In this document: positions 1 to 7,400 of the stretch, in pieces | How the letters are laid out: each line of letters begins with the position of its first letter | Position numbering within the stretch: the stretch's first letter is position 1 | Origin: CAYMST01 sp964393115 | Lineage (GTDB): Bacteria > Bacteroidota > Bacteroidia > Cytophagales > Cyclobacteriaceae | DNA length: 9,459 nt | Direction of reading: 5' to 3' | Assembly: GCA_964393115.1 (NCBI GenBank) | Contig: CAYMST010000188.1 | Span: 1 to 9,459 of the forward strand | Program-made: the position numbers and the translations under genes | The notes under the pieces: generated by a model | What the model was told of the DNA's origin: nothing | The model's database searches: none | Seen by the model: the letters and a program-made list of their open reading frames with translations, nothing else

Positions 1-287
1 AATATAAAGTCTATTTAGAAACAGAAATAAAATCTAGTAGGACGTCATTCAAACCAACTGTTTTGTGTAATTGTCTTATGGATTCCTTATACATCAAGAT
101 AGGTTTTTTTGGTTATACTGAAATTTTGATATCGGTCGTTTTGGTTCTTTTGTGATTGGTGTTGGTTTTCATTATGGTTAGTATTTATGGTTTTTTGGTT
201 AGGTTACAATATTTTATTTGGTGAAATACAAGCTTGGGGATAAACTTTTTCCAGCTAAGTTGCCTTCTTAGTTGAAATAGTATAATC
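1..287. other. Gene-free leader region upstream of egtB
   Basis: I see no supportable coding sequence here: stop codons are frequent in the frames I followed on both strands. From about 100 to 225 the plus strand is strongly G/T-biased and TTGGTT recurs exactly at 109, 141, 162 and 195, with related TTGGTG at 156 and 219. The only functional signal I can propose is a promoter-like sequence at its right end. A gene lying to the left of the window may share this spacer. Confidence 0.6.
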
Positions 288-290
288 TTG
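260..290 (+). promoter_or_regulatory. Candidate Bacteroidota-type promoter for egtBD
   Basis: TTG at 260-262 is followed after 20 bases by TAATCTTG at 283-290, one mismatch from the Bacteroidota -7 consensus TAnnTTTG, with spacing typical for the -33/-7 pair. Transcription would start near 296-297. That lies inside the longest possible egtB reading frame, so if this promoter is used the protein must begin at a later codon, most simply TTG at 321. The call rests on sequence match alone. Confidence 0.4.
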
Positions 291-1577
291 TTTATCAGTA
301 ATACGAAAAGTGTACCGATTTTGGAATCAACTCTGAACCTAATCTCAATACTAGAACGATATCAACAAGTCAGACAACGCTCGGCTGAAATTACTGCACC
401 GTTACAAAAAGAAGATTTCGTAGTGCAACCTATTGTTGATGTATCTCCACCAAAATGGCACTTGGGACACACCACATGGTTTTTTGAAGAGTTTATACTG
501 GCCAAAAAAGATGACTATCAAAGGTTTCATCCAGACTTTGCGTATCTTTTTAATAGCTACTACGAAACCGTTGGTAAGCGGGTGTTACGAGTTAATAGAG
601 GATTAATAACTAGGCCAAGCGTAGAAGAGGTATTCGAATACAGAAGTTATGTCGATAATGCCATGGAGAAGTTGCTTCATGAAGGTGATTTTGAAAGTGA
701 CTGGTTATCCTTGCTTGAGTTAGGGCTACAACATGAAGAGCAACATCAAGAATTATTGCTGTATGACATCAAGTACATTCTCGGCCACAATCCCTTATTT
801 CCAGCATATATTTCAGCTTCACCTAAAGCTATATCAGGTATGGAGGTGAACGATTTGGGATATTATGAGATTCCAGAAGGTACCTATGAAATTGGATACC
901 AAGGAGATAGCTTTTGTTATGATAATGAATACGGTTGCCATAAACAATTTCTACATGAATGTAGTGTTGCCAATCGTTTGATTACCAATGGAGAATATCT
1001 GGAGTTTATGCAAGATGGGGGGTATAAAAACCATAACTTCTGGCTTTCGGAAGCATGGGAATGGGTGAAGACAAATAGCATCACCTCACCACATTACTGG
1101 CATGAGATTGAGGGCGAATGGTATTGCTATAAATTAACTGGCTTAGAAAAGATAAATCTATCTGAACCTGTTACCCACGTCTCTCACTTTGAAGCGATGG
1201 CATATGCAGAGTGGCGTGATATGAGGTTACCTACAGAGTTCGAATGGGAGGTAGCCGCTTCCATATTTGGGGATCATGAAAAGGGTGTTTTTTATGAAGA
1301 TAAAAATTGGCATCCCGTTCCTCAGCAGTCTTCGAACAATCAGTTTTTTGGCGACACTTGGGAATGGACCAATAGTGCTTACCTTCCGTATCCATATTTT
1401 GAAAAAGCAGCGGGAGCTGTAGGAGAATATAATGGTAAGTTTATGGTCAACCAAAAAGTGCTGCGGGGAGGGTCTGTAGCTACTAGCAAGAGCCATGTGA
1501 GGCTTACTTACCGAAATTTCTTTCACCCACATTTGCGTTGGATGTTCAGCGGAGTGCGGTTGGCAAAACATTTATAA
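288..1577 (+). CDS. egtB: EgtB, hercynine oxygenase (ergothioneine sulfoxide synthase)
   Basis: Non-heme iron enzyme that uses O2 to couple hercynine with a thiol donor (cysteine or gamma-glutamylcysteine, depending on EgtB type), giving the sulfoxide precursor of ergothioneine in the cytoplasm. The N-terminal DinB-like half (about residues 25-165) carries the family motif KWHLGHTTWFFEE (H57, H60) and HEEQH (H149, H153), where the iron-binding histidines lie. The C-terminal half (about 190-429) is a formylglycine-generating-enzyme/sulfatase-modifying fold with RLPTEFEWE, GDTWEWT, LRGGS and the closing SHVRLTYRNFF/RW/FSGVRLA block. Length (429) matches known EgtB; OvoA would carry an extra methyltransferase domain. 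The frame has no usable ATG near its start: an in-frame stop lies at 273-275, the first start-type codon is TTG at 288, and TTG at 321 (12th codon) is a good alternative. Family homology begins only around residue 25. The gene is followed after 2 bases by egtD. The role is confident; the thiol donor cannot be decided here. Confidence 0.93.
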   Translation: MFISNTKSVPILESTLNLISILERYQQVRQRSAEITAPLQKEDFVVQPIVDVSPPKWHLGHTTWFFEEFILAKKDDYQRFHPDFAYLFNSYYETVGKRVLRVNRGLITRPSVEEVFEYRSYVDNAMEKLLHEGDFESDWLSLLELGLQHEEQHQELLLYDIKYILGHNPLFPAYISASPKAISGMEVNDLGYYEIPEGTYEIGYQGDSFCYDNEYGCHKQFLHECSVANRLITNGEYLEFMQDGGYKNHNFWLSEAWEWVKTNSITSPHYWHEIEGEWYCYKLTGLEKINLSEPVTHVSHFEAMAYAEWRDMRLPTEFEWEVAASIFGDHEKGVFYEDKNWHPVPQQSSNNQFFGDTWEWTNSAYLPYPYFEKAAGAVGEYNGKFMVNQKVLRGGSVATSKSHVRLTYRNFFHPHLRWMFSGVRLAKHL

Positions 1578-1579
1578 TT

Positions 1580-2560
1580 ATGTCACAATCTATAGAGCTG
1601 GACTTGGACCAGCAGTTTGCATTAGATGTTGAGCGTGGACTCACTTCACAACCTAAGTTCTTACAGTCTAAGTATTTTTATAATGCAAAAGGCGATGAGC
1701 TTTTTCAAGAGATCATGAACCTAGAGGAGTATTACCTCACTAGAGCTGAATATCAGGTTTTTGAACAGCGAAAAGATGCTATTCTTTCCAAGATAAAATC
1801 CCGAATCGGTGATCAGTCTTTTGAGCTCGTTGAGTTAGGAGCAGGAGATGGATATAAGACGAAGATACTCATTCGTCATTTTTTAGATAAAGGTGTTGAT
1901 TTTCAGTACATACCGATTGATATAAGCGCAAACGTATTGGAAGGGTTAAAACTGTCATTGGGGGTAGAAGTCCCAAGTTTAGAAGTAAGGACCAATCAAG
2001 GTGACTATTTTGATGCATTAGCACAGCTAGACTATGAAGAAGTACCGAAGGTAATCTTACAGTTAGGTTCAAATATTGGGAACTTCGATTACGACGATGC
2101 CGTGGCTTTCCTTAAAAAGCTGGCTTCCCATATGAAACCATTTGATCATTTGCTTCTAGGTATTGATTTAAAGAAGGAGCCATCAAAGATATTGGCTGCC
2201 TATAACGATAAACGGAAGGTAACCGCTGAGTTCAACCTTAACCTTTTAGATCGTATCAATGAGGAGTTGGGAGCTAATTTCGACAGAGATGAGTTTTTGC
2301 ATAATCCAACCTATGATCCGATTAGTGGTGAATGTAGGAGCTATCTGGTGAGTAAGACCAAACAGACAGTTAACATTGAAGCTATTCATCAAACGGTCAA
2401 GTTTGAGGCCTGGGAGCCAATCTTAATGGAGATTTCCAGAAAGTACTCTGTTCAGGAACTCTCTGCATTAGCTGATACTTCAGGGCTTGAAATAGAAGAA
2501 GTTTTTACTGACGACCAAGAACAATTTGCAGATGTCATGATGAAGCTTAAGACCACATAG
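1580..2560 (+). CDS. egtD: EgtD, L-histidine N-alpha-methyltransferase
   Basis: SAM-dependent enzyme that trimethylates the alpha-amino group of histidine to hercynine, the first step of ergothioneine synthesis (DUF2260/Methyltransf_33 family). The 326-residue product matches the usual length of about 320. Visible motifs: SKYFYNAKGDELFQEI (residues 30-45) and EEYYLTRAE (49-57), the typical family N terminus; the SAM-binding loop VELGAGDGYKT (84-94); IPIDIS with D114; QLGSNIGNFD; GIDLKK; and MEIS with E284 and S286, matching the E-x-S histidine-binding pair described for mycobacterial EgtD (E282/S284). I chose ATG 1580: it lies 2 bases after the egtB stop, and the 14 in-frame codons before it lie within the egtB 3' end and do not resemble the family. 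No Shine-Dalgarno is visible in the AT-rich upstream sequence, so translation is probably coupled to egtB. Confidence 0.95.
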   Translation: MSQSIELDLDQQFALDVERGLTSQPKFLQSKYFYNAKGDELFQEIMNLEEYYLTRAEYQVFEQRKDAILSKIKSRIGDQSFELVELGAGDGYKTKILIRHFLDKGVDFQYIPIDISANVLEGLKLSLGVEVPSLEVRTNQGDYFDALAQLDYEEVPKVILQLGSNIGNFDYDDAVAFLKKLASHMKPFDHLLLGIDLKKEPSKILAAYNDKRKVTAEFNLNLLDRINEELGANFDRDEFLHNPTYDPISGECRSYLVSKTKQTVNIEAIHQTVKFEAWEPILMEISRKYSVQELSALADTSGLEIEEVFTDDQEQFADVMMKLKTT

Positions 2561-2614
2561 CCGCTAAATCTTTGATTGAGCTAAAATACATCTTAGTTAA
2601 GCGGAATAAATTTT
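2561..2614 (+). terminator. Possible hairpin terminator after egtD
   Basis: Directly after the egtD stop, CCGCT (2561-2565) can pair with AGCGG (2600-2604). Inside it AGCTAA (2579-2584) can pair with TTAGTT (2593-2598, one G-T pair) around an 8-base loop. An AT-rich run with TTTT follows. The two stems are separated by an unpaired stretch and the T-run is short, so this is a weak intrinsic terminator at best, but its position at the operon end is right. Confidence 0.3.
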
Positions 2615-2645
2615 ATTGATTACATGAAATTGGTAAGAATAATGC

Positions 2646-2653
2646 TATTTTTG
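2646..2653 (+). promoter_or_regulatory. Candidate -7 element for tRNA-Leu
   Basis: TATTTTTG is an exact match to TAnnTTTG and ends 12 bases before the tRNA 5' end, implying a leader of about 6 bases. No -33 TTG stands at the usual spacing: the TTGs at 2616 and 2630 are too far and too close. Confidence 0.45.
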
Positions 2654-2665
2654 CCATCCTTTTTT

Positions 2666-2749
2666 GCGCACGTGGTGGAATTGGTAGACACGCTATCTTG
2701 AGGGGGTAGTGCATTAACTTGCGTGGAAGTTCGAATCTTCTCGTGCGCA
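2666..2749 (+). tRNA. tRNA-Leu, anticodon GAG
   Basis: The cloverleaf folds by hand. Acceptor stem GCGCACG (2666-2672) pairs with CGTGCGC (2742-2748) and the discriminator is A2749. The D arm is GTG/CAC around AATTGGTAGA. The anticodon stem is CTATC/GGTAG with loop TTGAGGG, putting GAG at 2700-2702, which reads CUC and CUU leucine codons. A long class II variable arm follows, as expected for leucine. The T arm is GGAAG-TTCGAAT-CTTCT. CCA is not encoded (CAA follows the discriminator), so it would be added after transcription. Length is 84 bases. Confidence 0.96.
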
Positions 2750-2947
2750 CAAGTCTACACAAAGCATCCCTCTCCATTACATAAAACCAATTCGTACAAT
2801 TATCTGCTTTTATTTCGTTATTGAAAGGAATCCTGGACGACATATATTGTATTCGATATAACGAAGTCATTTTTAAATTATCTTGTTACGATATAATTTT
2901 GTGTCTCGTCTAACATAATCGCGTTTTTATCGAAATAATTTGTAGAA
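2750..2947. other. Gene-free spacer between tRNA-Leu and the FISUMP gene
   Basis: I find no convincing coding sequence. An 8-base inverted repeat, TTCGTTAT (2814-2821) and ATAACGAA (2858-2865), is separated by 36 bases; it has no clear role. No terminator with a T-run is seen after the tRNA. A promoter-like element lies at 2894-2901. Confidence 0.5.
2894..2901 (+). promoter_or_regulatory. Candidate -7 element for the FISUMP gene
   Basis: TAATTTTG exactly matches TAnnTTTG and lies 46 bases upstream of the ATG at 2948, giving a leader of roughly 40 bases. A -33 TTG at normal spacing is not present (only a T-run near 2870-2874), so support is partial. Confidence 0.4.
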
Positions 2948-3544
2948 ATGTATCTTGGCACACTAATCTATTTCCTCGTACTTAATCCACCGTTATTAGA
3001 GATCTCACAGAAGCCAGGCAACTTCACAGATGCCAGGGATGGTAGGCTTTATCATACCGTGACGTTTAACTTGAAGAACAAGCACGGAGATTACGTAGAT
3101 AGAACTTGGTTAGCGCATAATCTTGAATATGCTTCACCGCAATCTTTTTGTTACAAAGGATATGATGAGTATTGTAAGGCTTTTGGAAGGTTATACAGCT
3201 GGCATGATGCGCTGGAAGTATGTCCGGCAGGATGGCATTTAGCTACTGCTTTAGAGTGGCGTGAGCTGTTAGAACATCACGGGGGAATTCACAATGCTGG
3301 TGGTAAATTACAAGATACCACACATTTTAAATTTCATTTAGAGCTTGGTGGGTTTGGTGAGCCTGATGGTAGTTATTATGATGCTGGAATGTCGGCCTAT
3401 TTTTGGGATGCAGAACCCCATTCACCAAAAGACGCAGGTCTAATTATTTTTATGAAGGATGTTGAGGGCGTTCAGCATAAAAAAGTACATGCCTATCACA
3501 AGAATAGTGTGAGGTGCGTGGCAGATTATGAAGAAGAGAAATAG
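2948..3544 (+). CDS. FISUMP-domain protein, function unknown
   Basis: A 198-residue protein made almost entirely of one FISUMP domain (Fib_succ_major, named from Fibrobacter succinogenes major paralogues). Diagnostic pieces are FTDARDGRLYHTVTF (26-40), RTWLAHNLEYAS (52-63), FGRLYSWHDALEVCPAGWHLAT (split at 79-90 and 91-100), EWRELLEHHGG, AYFWDA (150-155) and KNSVRCVAD (185-193). Four cysteines (C68, C76, C92, C190) are in positions that could pair as disulfides, as in exported family members. The N terminus (residues 5-17) is hydrophobic but has no basic residues before it and no lipobox Cys, so a signal peptide is doubtful. The family is common in Bacteroidota and Fibrobacterota, often on cell-surface proteins; its biochemical role is not established. 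The gene stands alone on this strand after the tRNA, and its stop codon abuts that of the convergent regulator gene. Domain call strong, function unknown. Confidence 0.85.
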   Translation: MYLGTLIYFLVLNPPLLEISQKPGNFTDARDGRLYHTVTFNLKNKHGDYVDRTWLAHNLEYASPQSFCYKGYDEYCKAFGRLYSWHDALEVCPAGWHLATALEWRELLEHHGGIHNAGGKLQDTTHFKFHLELGGFGEPDGSYYDAGMSAYFWDAEPHSPKDAGLIIFMKDVEGVQHKKVHAYHKNSVRCVADYEEEK

Positions 3545-4165
3545 CTAATAATTGATGCCTTGACTGTTGAGCAGGTCTGTAATTAGTGCAATACGATTGA
3601 CAGATATGCTTTTTAACCTACGGAAGGCTTCTTTTTCATCTTCTTCATTAAGATCTTTAACAGAAAGCTTATCGACTATGTCAAGAATAGTTTGAAATGG
3701 TTTTTGCAGATCGTTGATGAGCAGCGAAATTAAAGTTTCTAGTTTTTCCTTTCCTATTGTTGTCTCTTTTAGTAAATAAGCCAAATGCACAGCTGATTTC
3801 ACACGGGCAATTAACTCAAAATTGTCAAGTGGCTTACGTAAGAAATCAACCGCTCCATGGTTGAGTGCGTGGTTCAGAAAAATAGATTCTTTTTTCTCAC
3901 CGGTAATGATAATTACCGGGATCTGATTTAGATCAGGGTTTTCTTTTAGTTCCTTTAGGATATTAAGCCCATCGGTATCCTCAAGATTCCAGTCTAACAG
4001 GATAATATCAGGTTGTATTCGATAGCAAAAGTTAGTTACTTCCTGCCCTTCATTGCAGTTGTGAATTTCTTTGAACTCGTTTTGCAAAATAGATTCAATG
4101 ATCTTTATGCTGAAAAGATCATCATCAACAACTAGGATTTTACTTTGCCTTGCTATTTCATCCAT
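3545..4165 (-). CDS. Response regulator: receiver domain plus degenerate DHp-like tail
   Basis: A 206-residue cytoplasmic signalling protein. Residues 8-128 form a complete receiver domain: acidic pocket D14/D15, phosphoacceptor D58 in LLDWNLEDTDG, T88 in IIITGE and K111 in FLRKPLD. There is no DNA-binding or enzymatic output domain. Residues 138-202 instead resemble the two-helix dimerisation/phosphotransfer (DHp, HisKA) domain of histidine kinases: LLINDLQKPFQTIL lines up with the usual SHELRTPLNxIL, and SISVNRIALITDLLN with helix 2. The H-box His is N151, and the ATP-binding domain is missing because the protein stops where it would begin. It is therefore unlikely to autophosphorylate; it could dimerise, bind a kinase or compete for phosphate. 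It diverges from the large hybrid kinase across 240 bases and converges with the FISUMP gene, stop to stop. The receiver call is firm; the DHp relic is my inference from motif alignment by eye. Confidence 0.9.
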   Translation of the reverse strand: MDEIARQSKILVVDDDLFSIKIIESILQNEFKEIHNCNEGQEVTNFCYRIQPDIILLDWNLEDTDGLNILKELKENPDLNQIPVIIITGEKKESIFLNHALNHGAVDFLRKPLDNFELIARVKSAVHLAYLLKETTIGKEKLETLISLLINDLQKPFQTILDIVDKLSVKDLNEEDEKEAFRRLKSISVNRIALITDLLNSQGINY

Positions 4166-4193
4166 AAATGCAACTTACAGGCGCCAATTTAAA

Positions 4194-4201
4194 CAAATCT
4201 A
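4194..4201 (-). promoter_or_regulatory. Candidate -7 element for the receiver-domain gene
   Basis: Read on the minus strand this is TAGATTTG, an exact match to TAnnTTTG, 28 bases upstream of the ATG at 4165, giving a leader of about 22 bases. No -33 TTG is seen at standard spacing; instead a perfect short palindrome occupies that area (4217-4227). Confidence 0.45.
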
Positions 4202-4216
4202 TGAATTTGATACATC

Positions 4217-4227
4217 TTATCGGATAA
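4217..4227. repeat. 11-base palindrome TTATC-G-GATAA, possible operator
   Basis: A perfect 5-1-5 palindrome lying 16-26 bases upstream of the candidate -7 element of the minus-strand regulator gene, where a -33 element would be. A protein bound here could control that promoter. Such short palindromes can arise by chance in AT-rich DNA. Confidence 0.3.
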
Positions 4228-4289
4228 ATTCCCTTTTTTAACAGAAAAATTGCCTAATTCCCCAGATTAACGTTATTTTCAAGGGAATT

Positions 4290-4319
4290 TAGTTCATTTA
4301 TACGTTTTTTGGTGAACTA
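4290..4319. repeat. Inverted repeat TAGTTCA-N16-TGAACTA
   Basis: Two perfect 7-base arms (4290-4296 and 4313-4319), 23 bases from centre to centre, close to two helical turns. They flank TACGTTTT (4301-4308), one mismatch from TAnnTTTG, which is the best candidate -7 element for the kinase gene. This could be an operator over the kinase promoter or, if transcription starts further upstream, an RNA hairpin. Confidence 0.4.
4301..4308 (+). promoter_or_regulatory. Weak candidate -7 element for the hybrid kinase gene
   Basis: TACGTTTT matches seven of eight positions of TAnnTTTG; no clear -33 TTG accompanies it. It would give a leader of about 90 bases containing a small hairpin at 4361-4380. 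Confidence 0.25.
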
Positions 4320-4360
4320 CCATTTTTAACCAGTTTCAAATTGATGACTGAACTAATGGG

Positions 4361-4380
4361 GCCGTCATTTATCAGACGGT
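4361..4380 (+). other. Small hairpin in the kinase 5' leader
   Basis: CCGTC (4362-4366) pairs with GACGG (4375-4379) around an 8-base loop, extended by a G-T pair at the base. It ends 25 bases before the ATG at 4406 and has no T-run, so it is not a terminator. A role in translation or stability is possible but unproven. Confidence 0.3.
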
Positions 4381-4405
4381 TAGCATAGTACAAAACAACG
4401 ATGCA

Positions 4406-7400
4406 ATGATTAAGGCAGAGAAAGGGCCAGAAGAAGAAAATAGACTTAAAGCACTAAATAGTTATAATATCTTAGATTCTCTTTCTGAAGACGAGTTTGA
4501 TGATATCACCGCGCTTGCCGCGGAGATTTGTGGAACACCTATTTCTTTAATATCACTTGTGGACGAAGATAGGCAGTGGTTTAAGTCCAGACATGGACTT
4601 GACGCTCCTGAGACGCCTCGAGATATTGCCTTCTGCGCTCACGCTATTAACGATCCAGATAATATTTTAGAAGTTGAAGATGCTAACTTGGACGAGCGTT
4701 TTCATGATAATCCTTTAAACACCTCGGATCCACATGTGCGGTTTTATGCTGGGGCTCCATTGGTGAATAAGGAAGGATACGCCCTTGGTACGCTGTGTGT
4801 GATTGATCATTCACCCAAAAAATTAACCGCTTCCCAGAGGAAATCACTCAATACGCTATCTAAACAAGTGATGGCCCAACTGGAGCTGAGGAGACACAGT
4901 GCTGAGACAGAAAAGGTAAAAGACCGTTATGAGGACTTGATAGAAAATATCAAGGACATTATCTACGAAATGAACTATCGGGGTGAGTTCACCTATGTAA
5001 ATCGTCCGATGTCTGACGCATCTGGTTATAGCCAGAAAGAGTTACTCTCCATGAATTATCTGGATCTGGTCCATGATGAAGATAAGAAACGCGTTTCCGA
5101 TTTTTATCTTACTCAATTTTCTGAAAAACGGGAATCTAGCTATTTGGAGTTTAGAGTAACAAGGAGGGATGGGGGTATGGATTGGTATGGACAAAATGCT
5201 CATATGGTTTTTGAGGGTGGAAAAATCTTGAAGATTAGAGCCGTTGCGCGTAATATCAATGAAATTGTAGGCTTAAGGCAATCCCTGAAAAATAGTGAAG
5301 AGTACTACCGTGTGCTGTCAGAGAACTCCACAGACCTTGTTTGCATCCACAGTCCAGAAGGTGACTACCGGTATGTCTCAAAATCCGTTGAGGAGATGTT
5401 GGGGTATAAGCCGAATGAACTAATCGGGGATAGCCCTTATAACTACATGCATCCCGAAGATGTCAAGCGCATTAAGGCCAATGAGCATCAAGCTACGTTG
5501 CGAGGAGAGCCAGTTATTAATACTGAATTTAGAAAAAGAAAAAAGGATGGGACGTATATTTGGGTAGAGTCGATTACGAAGCCGATTTTTGATGAGCAGG
5601 GGAACTTAAAGTCAATACAAAGTTCTACACGAGACATTACAAGTCGTAAAGCATCCATAGAGACCATACGTGAAAATGAAGCGCGCTTACTTTCACTGGT
5701 AGAGAATACTTCAGATATGATTTGGTCTATTGATTTAGACTACCATTACGTCACCACAAACTCAGTATTTAGAGATAGAATGACTGAGAATGGTGCTCCA
5801 GAACCTATCGAAGGAGAGGCTATTCCTTTTGACTTATATCCTGAAGAGGTAGTGAAGTGTTGGAAGGAAAAATACCAACGAGCCTTTGCCGGGGAGCAGT
5901 TTTCAATAGATGCATCTAAAGAGCTGGCCATGGCGGATCCATATTATGAATTTGGATTTAGCCCAGTATATGAGCCTAAAACGGATAAGATAATAGGAGC
6001 TACCGTTTTTGGAAGAGATATCTCTGAACGTCTTAAGTCAGTAGAAGAGCTGAGGAAGAGCCAAACGAATTTATCGGCGCTTATTCAAAACACAAGTGAT
6101 CTCATATGGTCTATTGATTTAGAGTATCGGTATTTGACTATCAATGATGTTTTCAAACGGGAAATGACATCGTTTGGAGCTCCGAAACCTATAGAAGGAG
6201 AACAAATCCCATTTCATATTTATCCCGAAGTGGTGGTGAAGGCGTGGAAGGAAAAATACCAACGAGCTTTTGCCGGGGAACAATTCACTATTGACGCATC
6301 AAAAGAGCTGGAACTAGGAGATCCATTTCATGAATTTGGTTTTAGTCCTATTTATGATCCTGAGGCGAATAAGATTATTGGAGCCACCGTCTTTGGTAGA
6401 GATATTAAGGAGCGACTTAAGTCTGTGGAAGAAATTCGCAAAAACGAGGCTAACCTACATGGTCTGATAGAAAACACGAGTGATTTAGTGTGGTCGATAG
6501 ATAGTGACTATACGCTGCTAACGACCAACTCTTCGTTTAAGCGCTACACTCAAAAAATAGGAGCTCCTTTACCTATCGTTGGTGAAAAAGTACCGTTAGA
6601 AGAGATCTCGAGTAGTGGGGCTGATTTTTGGAGGGACTGCTATCAACGGGCGTTTGCCGGAGAGCGGTTTTCCATTGACCAACTTTCGAGTACTTCGGAT
6701 GGACACAACTATGAGTATAGTTTTAGTCCGATCTATGATCAGCAGAGTGAAACGCCTATTGGTGTTACGGTATTTGGTAGAGATATTTCAAGTAGAATAA
6801 AGACCAATGAGCGTATTCGAAGGGATGCTGCAAACCTGACAGCACTTATTGATAATACCGATGACTTTGTGTTTTCGCTTGATGACGATTATCGCTTTCT
6901 GGCGTTGAATACATCCTTCCGGCACGGGATACAGAATTTCTCTGAAGACAAACTACACGTAGGGGATCTTTTTCCCTTCCAGTCTTTACCCAAGCATTTG
7001 GTAGCCTTTTGGAAAAACCAATTTGACAAGGCGCTAAAGGGAGAGCGCGTCGCTTTTGATTACGACTTAGGAAACTTTGGCATCGAATCAATTGAGTTTA
7101 GCCTGACGCCAATCTTTGATGCGGAAGAGAAAGTAGTAATTGGTGTGACGGTCTTTGGTCGTAATATCTCAGAACGCATTCGCAAGAATAAAGAAATTAA
7201 GAATAGCGAAGCCAAGCTAATGTCCATGATAGAGAACACCATGGACATTATCATCTCAATTGATAGTAAATATCGCTATACAATTGTTAACAGCGCTGCT
7301 GTCGAATGGACCACTAGTATGGGGCTTCCTGAGCCTAGGAAAGGAGACAAAATTCCTTTTGATAGTATGCCAGAAGAGATACAGATCAACTGGAAAAATG

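Noticed and set aside
1227..1571. Open frame of 114 codons on the minus strand
   Set aside because: It lies wholly inside egtB, whose product is well conserved in the sense frame; the antisense product has no recognisable domain.
288..1577. OvoA (ovothiol synthase) instead of EgtB
   Set aside because: OvoA carries an additional C-terminal methyltransferase domain in a much longer chain; here the protein ends after the sulfatase-modifying fold and is paired with an EgtD.
1538..1579. Upstream extension of egtD by 14 codons
   Set aside because: It overlaps the conserved egtB C terminus in another frame, and the residues do not fit the EgtD family; ATG 1580 gives the normal length.
2613..2870. 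Open frame of 85 codons on the minus strand
   Set aside because: It runs antisense through the tRNA-Leu and is a typical translation of a reversed tRNA; no protein family is recognisable.
4401..4409. ATG at 4401 as the kinase start
   Set aside because: It reads ATG CAA TGA and stops at the third codon; ATG 4406 opens the long frame.
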